Source: Myxococcales bacterium (GTDB lineage Bacteria > Myxococcota_A > UBA9042 > GCA-2863065). From it: DNA of 64,000 bases. The notes under the pieces were generated by a model. That model was given only the letters and a program-made list of their open reading frames with translations, ran no database searches and had not been told where the DNA came from. The DNA lies in contig JADMJS010000157.1 in NCBI GenBank assembly GCA_018780435.1, positions 1 to 64,000 on the forward strand. Direction: 5' to 3'. Both the position numbers and the translations under genes were made by a program. This document shows positions 60,563 to 64,000 of this stretch, piece after piece (position 1 is the first letter of the stretch; each line of letters begins with the position of its first letter).

Positions 60563-61174
60563 CTACTCCCCCCTCAGCAGACGATCAAAGTCGGCATAGC
60601 CGTCGCCAAGCTCCAACACTGCTCGGCCCCGTAGCTCGTTCAGACCGTCATGGTCACCCTTGGCCATGAGGATTCTGCCTCGCAGCGCGGACATCTCCGG
60701 GGTTGGTTCCAGTCCAAGCGCTTCCGCCTGTCGAGCCTCTCTCTCAGCGGCCTCGAGATCTCCCTTCTTCAACCAGGCCTCAGCCCATCGTCGCGAGGAG
60801 GTGTAGACGTTCTCCCGCTGCGGGCGGGCCGCGCTTGCGTCAACGAGGAACACTGAACTCTCTCCGCGCTCCAGAACGAGCCAGCTGTGAAGTTCCCTGC
60901 GTAGATCTGGATGCGAAAAGCCGCGACGTACAATCCACACTGCCGGATGGGCAGGTAATTTCTGGGCGGTATCGAATCGAAAGGCGCCACCCTGATTGAT
61001 CAGAATCTCCAGTTCGGCGACGTCCATCGGCTCGCCTTCGGGTCGCCCCAACCCCGAGAAGCCACTTACTAACAGCATTCCCCCGGACTCGAGGACGGCG
61101 ATCGGCCGGCCCGTCGCGAAGGTACTTCGACCGCACAAGGCCCCGGTCGTAGCGATAGCCCTGATCTCAGACAT
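60563..61174 (-). CDS. Unknown protein of the KaiC-like operon, 203 aa
   Basis: Not recognised. The first 125 residues look like a beta-rich domain (RPIAVLESGGMLLVSGFSG, PAVWIVRRGFSHPDLRREL, SWLVLERGESSVFLVDAS). The last 70 form a short helical-repeat-like part (SRRWAEAWLKKGDLEAAERE, ARQAEALGLEPTPEMSALRG), as in one or two TPR units, so it may be an adaptor. The start overlaps the upstream stop by 8 bases (ATG at 61174, stop at 61169-61167), which strongly supports an operon. No signal peptide or membrane segment. Confidence 0.65.
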   Translation of the reverse strand: MSEIRAIATTGALCGRSTFATGRPIAVLESGGMLLVSGFSGLGRPEGEPMDVAELEILINQGGAFRFDTAQKLPAHPAVWIVRRGFSHPDLRRELHSWLVLERGESSVFLVDASAARPQRENVYTSSRRWAEAWLKKGDLEAAEREARQAEALGLEPTPEMSALRGRILMAKGDHDGLNELRGRAVLELGDGYADFDRLLRGE

Positions 61175-61937
61175 TCGCGTCGGCTCCTCTTGGTCCCCAG
61201 TTCATCCTGATCACGTAAGTCGCGATGCGCTCCGTAAATGTCGCTCCGTATCCCGACGTAGGCAACGCGACGATGCGAGAGCGTAGCGGTGCGCCCGGAG
61301 GCAGTTCATCGAGAAGCTCATCTCTGTCAGCCGTCGACTCAGCAATGACCAACATCACCTCGACGCCACCGAGGTCGACTCCGCTGGTTCGCTGCACTTC
61401 CACAGTCCAGGACCGCCGATCCCCGCCCGTTAGGCCGTGGTAAGGATCTCGATCGGGCGACGCGTCCTGGTCGGCCCTCAAGTACCTCGGTGCGGACTCG
61501 AAGTGTGTCTTTACATAGAAGGAGACGAACTCGTCCAAGTCCGCCTCTGGCCCAACGTGTTGCTCGATGAACGCCGCGGGAGAATATGGTGCAGTGGTTC
61601 CATGGGTCCATTTCGGCACGGCGAAGCCAAGAGCCACAGCGCCGGTATCGAAAGGCGTGTAAGTTCCGGCATTCGAACCGGACCTGCAAAGTATGGCGTA
61701 TTGACCCTTCGGATAAGCGCCCACACCGACGAAGAAGTAGGCATGCGCGTCAGCACCGAGTGCCGCGGCTGCGGCCGCGGGGGAAGGGCGAGTCGCGATG
61801 ATGCCGCTTCGGAATAGATCCAACGACGCCGTCCGGTGGACGAGCGGGAGTGGAGGGAGCGGATCTGCGGTCTTCAGTAGCGGTTCCCAGTACTTGCCAC
61901 GAATCCTGGCTCTCTGGTGTTCGAGGGACGCCAACAT
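61167..61937 (-). CDS. Unknown protein of the KaiC-like operon, about 256 aa
   Basis: Not recognised. The ATG at 61937 is preferred: the longer frame from GTG 62000 would begin inside a 12-base-pair hairpin just after gdhA. Notable stretches are LVHRTASLDLFRSGII, YFFVGVGAYPKGQYAILCR, TPFDTGAVALGF, RSWTVEVQRTSGVDLGG and VEVMLVIAEST. An N-terminal H-R-T, an internal Y/F-rich strand and a later TVE are loosely like ADP-ribosyltransferase folds, but this is not enough to name a function. It is the first gene of the operon, with an 8-base overlap to the next. No signal peptide. Confidence 0.6.
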   Translation of the reverse strand: MLASLEHQRARIRGKYWEPLLKTADPLPPLPLVHRTASLDLFRSGIIATRPSPAAAAAALGADAHAYFFVGVGAYPKGQYAILCRSGSNAGTYTPFDTGAVALGFAVPKWTHGTTAPYSPAAFIEQHVGPEADLDEFVSFYVKTHFESAPRYLRADQDASPDRDPYHGLTGGDRRSWTVEVQRTSGVDLGGVEVMLVIAESTADRDELLDELPPGAPLRSRIVALPTSGYGATFTERIATYVIRMNWGPRGADANV

Positions 61938-61969
61938 CTCTGAAATGCTGCCAGTCCGAGTGGAAGCGC

Positions 61970-61998
61970 GCAAGGGCGGCGGTTCTCGCCGCCCTTGC
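61970..61998 (-). terminator. Strong stem-loop after gdhA
   Basis: Perfect 12-base-pair inverted repeat GCAAGGGCGGCG/CGCCGCCCTTGC with a 5-base loop, 10-38 bases past the gdhA stop in its direction. It lacks a U-run, so it may act as a transcript-stabilising or Rho-associated 3' end; position fits termination of gdhA before the KaiC-like operon. Confidence 0.55.
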
Positions 61999-62007
61999 AC
62001 GGCTTGG

Positions 62008-63537
62008 TTACTGTGAGAAACCTTCGAGCGAGTAGTGGCTCTTGATGCGCTCGAGCGCCAGCGCCATCGCGGCTTCGCGGACCGTGATGGGCTTGCCGAT
62101 CGTGCGGATGAGCTGGCTGAACTGCGGGTGACGGGCAGACGTACGGCCCTCGGCGATGTCGAGGATGAGCCCGTAATTGTCCTGCATGCAGTTCTCGAGA
62201 CGGGTGTTCACCTCCTCGAGGGTCCATGCCGACATCTGAAGGTTCTGCACCCACTCGTAGTAGGACACGGTCACGCCGCCCGCGTTGCAGATGACGTCCG
62301 GGATGATGTGGACGCCCTTGCGGAGCAGGATCGGTTCGGCGGCCGCTTGCGTGGGGCCATTGGCGCCCTCCGCGATGAGCTTGACCTTCATGTTCTCGGC
62401 GATATCGGGCGTGATGACGTCTTGGAGCGCCGCCGGGATGGCGATGTCGGCCTGCGTGCGCCAGAACTGCGCTTCGGTGATGGCGTCGGCCCCACGGAAG
62501 TTCGCGACGGTGCGGCGGACGTTGCCGGGGTCAGTGCAGTGCTCGTCGAGCGCCGCGATGTCGATGCCGTCGCCGTTGGCGATAGCGCCCCAACGGTCCT
62601 GGACCGCGACGCACTTGTGGCCGCGCTCGACGAGGAGCTTGGCGGCCCAGCTCCCCACGTTGCCGTAGCCCTGAACGATGAAGGAGCAGGGCCGGGCCAC
62701 CTCGGGGTGGCGCTTCAGCCACTCTTCGATGCAGATCATCACGCCGCGGCCGGTCGCTTCGTTGCGTCCGAGTGAACCGCCGATGCGGACGTCCTTGCCG
62801 GTGATGACGGCGCGGAGCGCATGGCGATCGCGTTCACCGTCCGAGTACTGGCGGTACATCCAGCCCATGATCTGGCTGTTGGTCCCCATGTCGGGCGCCG
62901 GGATGTCGTAGTAGGGGCCGATGATGCTCTTGAGCTTGTAGACGAAGCGCGTGGAGATGCGCTCGAGCTCGCGCTGAGAGAAGTTCTCCGGGTCGATGCG
63001 CACGCCGCCCTTGCCGCCGCCGAAGGGCACACCCGCGATGGCCGTCTTCCAGGTCATCTCGGCCGCGAGCAGCTTGAAGAGGTCGATGTGGACGTCTTGG
63101 TGAAAGCGAAGTCCACCCTTGTACGGGCCACGCGCGTTGTTGTGCTGCACGCGGTAGCCCTTGAACTGGCGGGGCTCGCCCTTGACGAGGCGATAGACCT
63201 TGCCGTCCTTCAGGCGGAGCGCGCCGTCGACGAGCGCGAGGTTGCCCTCGTCGAAGACGTTCGGATTGAAGACGACGTTGCCGTCGGCCAGCACCTCGAG
63301 CTTGTTCTCCACAATGAAGGGGCGGTCGAACACGATGTTCGACGCCGGCACGTGGGCGTAACGGCTGACCTCGGCGTCCGGGACGGGCCGAAGGCGGTCT
63401 TCGAGCTCGGCCGTGAAGTTGAGCATGACCTCCTTGGTAGGTTGGGCCAGCTCCAGGCGAACGCGCTGCGGCAGCTTGATGAGGTCCGCGACCCGATTGA
63501 AGAGCTGCATCTGCTCTTCATAGATGATTCTTTCCAT
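62008..63537 (-). CDS. gdhA: Glutamate dehydrogenase (Glu/Leu/Phe/Val family)
   Basis: 509 residues. Oxidatively deaminates glutamate to 2-oxoglutarate or runs in reverse. The family core starts at about residue 120: QHNNARGPYKGGLRFHQDVH, EMTWKTAIAGVPFGGGKGGV (substrate lysines at about 164 and catalytic Lys176), YDIPAPDMGTNSQIMGWM, and the Rossmann domain FIVQGYGNVGSWAAKLLVER, followed by LIAEGANGPTQAAAEPIL and DVICNAGGVTVSYYEWVQN. An N-terminal extension of about 115 residues (LFNRVADLIKLPQRVRLELA) makes it longer than the usual 410-450; such tails occur in related bacterial enzymes. Cofactor preference is not readable. It ends in a strong hairpin. Confidence 0.94.
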   Translation of the reverse strand: MERIIYEEQMQLFNRVADLIKLPQRVRLELAQPTKEVMLNFTAELEDRLRPVPDAEVSRYAHVPASNIVFDRPFIVENKLEVLADGNVVFNPNVFDEGNLALVDGALRLKDGKVYRLVKGEPRQFKGYRVQHNNARGPYKGGLRFHQDVHIDLFKLLAAEMTWKTAIAGVPFGGGKGGVRIDPENFSQRELERISTRFVYKLKSIIGPYYDIPAPDMGTNSQIMGWMYRQYSDGERDRHALRAVITGKDVRIGGSLGRNEATGRGVMICIEEWLKRHPEVARPCSFIVQGYGNVGSWAAKLLVERGHKCVAVQDRWGAIANGDGIDIAALDEHCTDPGNVRRTVANFRGADAITEAQFWRTQADIAIPAALQDVITPDIAENMKVKLIAEGANGPTQAAAEPILLRKGVHIIPDVICNAGGVTVSYYEWVQNLQMSAWTLEEVNTRLENCMQDNYGLILDIAEGRTSARHPQFSQLIRTIGKPITVREAAMALALERIKSHYSLEGFSQ

Positions 63538-63573
63538 CGTGATTCCTCGTGTTCTCCAGGTCCTATCTCAGGG

Positions 63574-63591
63574 TCCGGGCCGAAGCCCGGA
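63574..63591 (-). terminator. Candidate terminator hairpin after the histidine kinase gene
   Basis: TCCGGGC-CGAA-GCCCGGA, a 7-base-pair stem with a CGAA tetraloop, 54-71 bases past the kinase stop in its direction. No T-run follows. The core GGGCCGAAGCCC is shared with the hairpin at 58894. Confidence 0.4.
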
Positions 63592-63644
63592 TGGGGGTCG
63601 CGGCGACCGTCGCGAGCGACGAGCGCGCTAGCGTGGGGGCGTCC

Positions 63645-64000
63645 TCAGTGGGCGGCCTTCTGTGCCGCCGGGAGGAGCACGTGAAATCGTGCGCCTTCGC
63701 CGGGCCGGCTGTGGAGCTTCACTTCACCGCCGTGACGGTGGACGATGTCGCGGACGATGACGAGGCCGAGCCCAGTGCCGGCTTCGCGGGTCGTGACGTT
63801 GGGTTCGAAGACCGCTTCGTGGAGGTGGGCGGGGATACCGACGCCGTCGTCCGTGACCGTGATGCGGACTCGGGCCTCGGTCCCCGTCGTGTCGAGATCG
63901 GTCGTGACGTCGATGCGCCCGCGCCGATTCCCTTCCATCGCTTCAACCGCGTTGAGGATGAGGTTCTGGAGGACTTGGAACATGAGGTCCGAATCAGCGA
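63645..64000 (-). CDS. Sensor histidine kinase, C-terminal ATPase domain (5' part outside window)
   Basis: The frame is open at the right edge and ends at 63645. The visible 118 codons are a GHKL/HATPase_c domain: N-box FQVLQNLILNAVEAMEG, G1 TVTDDGVGIPAHL, F-box VFEPNVTTREAG, G2 GTGLGLVIVRDIVHRHGGEV, and the terminal strand GARFHVLLPAAQ. This is the ATP-binding half of a two-component sensor kinase; the sensor, HAMP/PAS and His-box parts lie beyond 64000, so the signal is unknown. Confidence 0.93.
   Translation of the reverse strand, partial: ADSDLMFQVLQNLILNAVEAMEGNRRGRIDVTTDLDTTGTEARVRITVTDDGVGIPAHLHEAVFEPNVTTREAGTGLGLVIVRDIVHRHGGEVKLHSRPGEGARFHVLLPAAQKAAH

Overview
The window is about 64 kb of GC-rich (by eye roughly two-thirds G+C), densely coded bacterial chromosome. 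MopE-type metal-binding motifs, Dickkopf-like cysteine repeats, many lipoproteins and TPR proteins, TIG repeats and the gene mix suggest Myxococcota or a neighbouring deltaproteobacterial lineage. That placement is inference; no rRNA or other decisive marker is present.

1-18126 is mostly housekeeping: a partial sulfite reductase with a divergent LysR regulator; gpmI-rsmD-coaD; a LysM lipoprotein; a solitary selA; hrcA-grpE; a leftward group (VanW, YqeY, a formylglycine-generating-enzyme-like protein, a lipoprotein, a hypothetical protein); and a rightward pair coupling a large TPR protein to a PhnD-like binding protein.

18143-36024 is the striking part: four very large exported proteins. Two lipoproteins (988 and about 955 residues) each carry two cohesin-like modules between Cys-rich segments. 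Translationally coupled to the second is a roughly 2,780-residue protein with an N-terminal split dockerin-like domain, about 78 tandem four-cysteine repeats and a C-terminal cohesin-like module. Divergent from these is a 1,068-residue protein with the same split dockerin-like N-terminus followed by TIG-type repeats. Together they look like a self-assembling, Ca2+-dependent, disulfide-rich surface structure. This is inferred from sequence patterns.

36033-44667 holds a dienelactone-hydrolase-like enzyme, an outer-membrane-type protein, queE, a DUF3616 lipoprotein, coaA, a DUF2341 protein, a lipoprotein with a collagen-like Gly/Asp/Thr tract, a decayed Rpn-type fragment and a vapBC-type toxin-antitoxin pair. 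44832-51032 is a leftward run accC - small biotin carrier - pheS - pheT - glycosyltransferase.

51290-58819 runs rightward: a beta-barrel-like protein, an NTF2-like lipoprotein, a TPR-metalloprotease, thpR and kup. 58968-61937 is a three-gene leftward operon of lower GC with a KaiC/RecA-like ATPase and two unrecognised proteins, probably acquired. gdhA and the end of a histidine kinase close the window.
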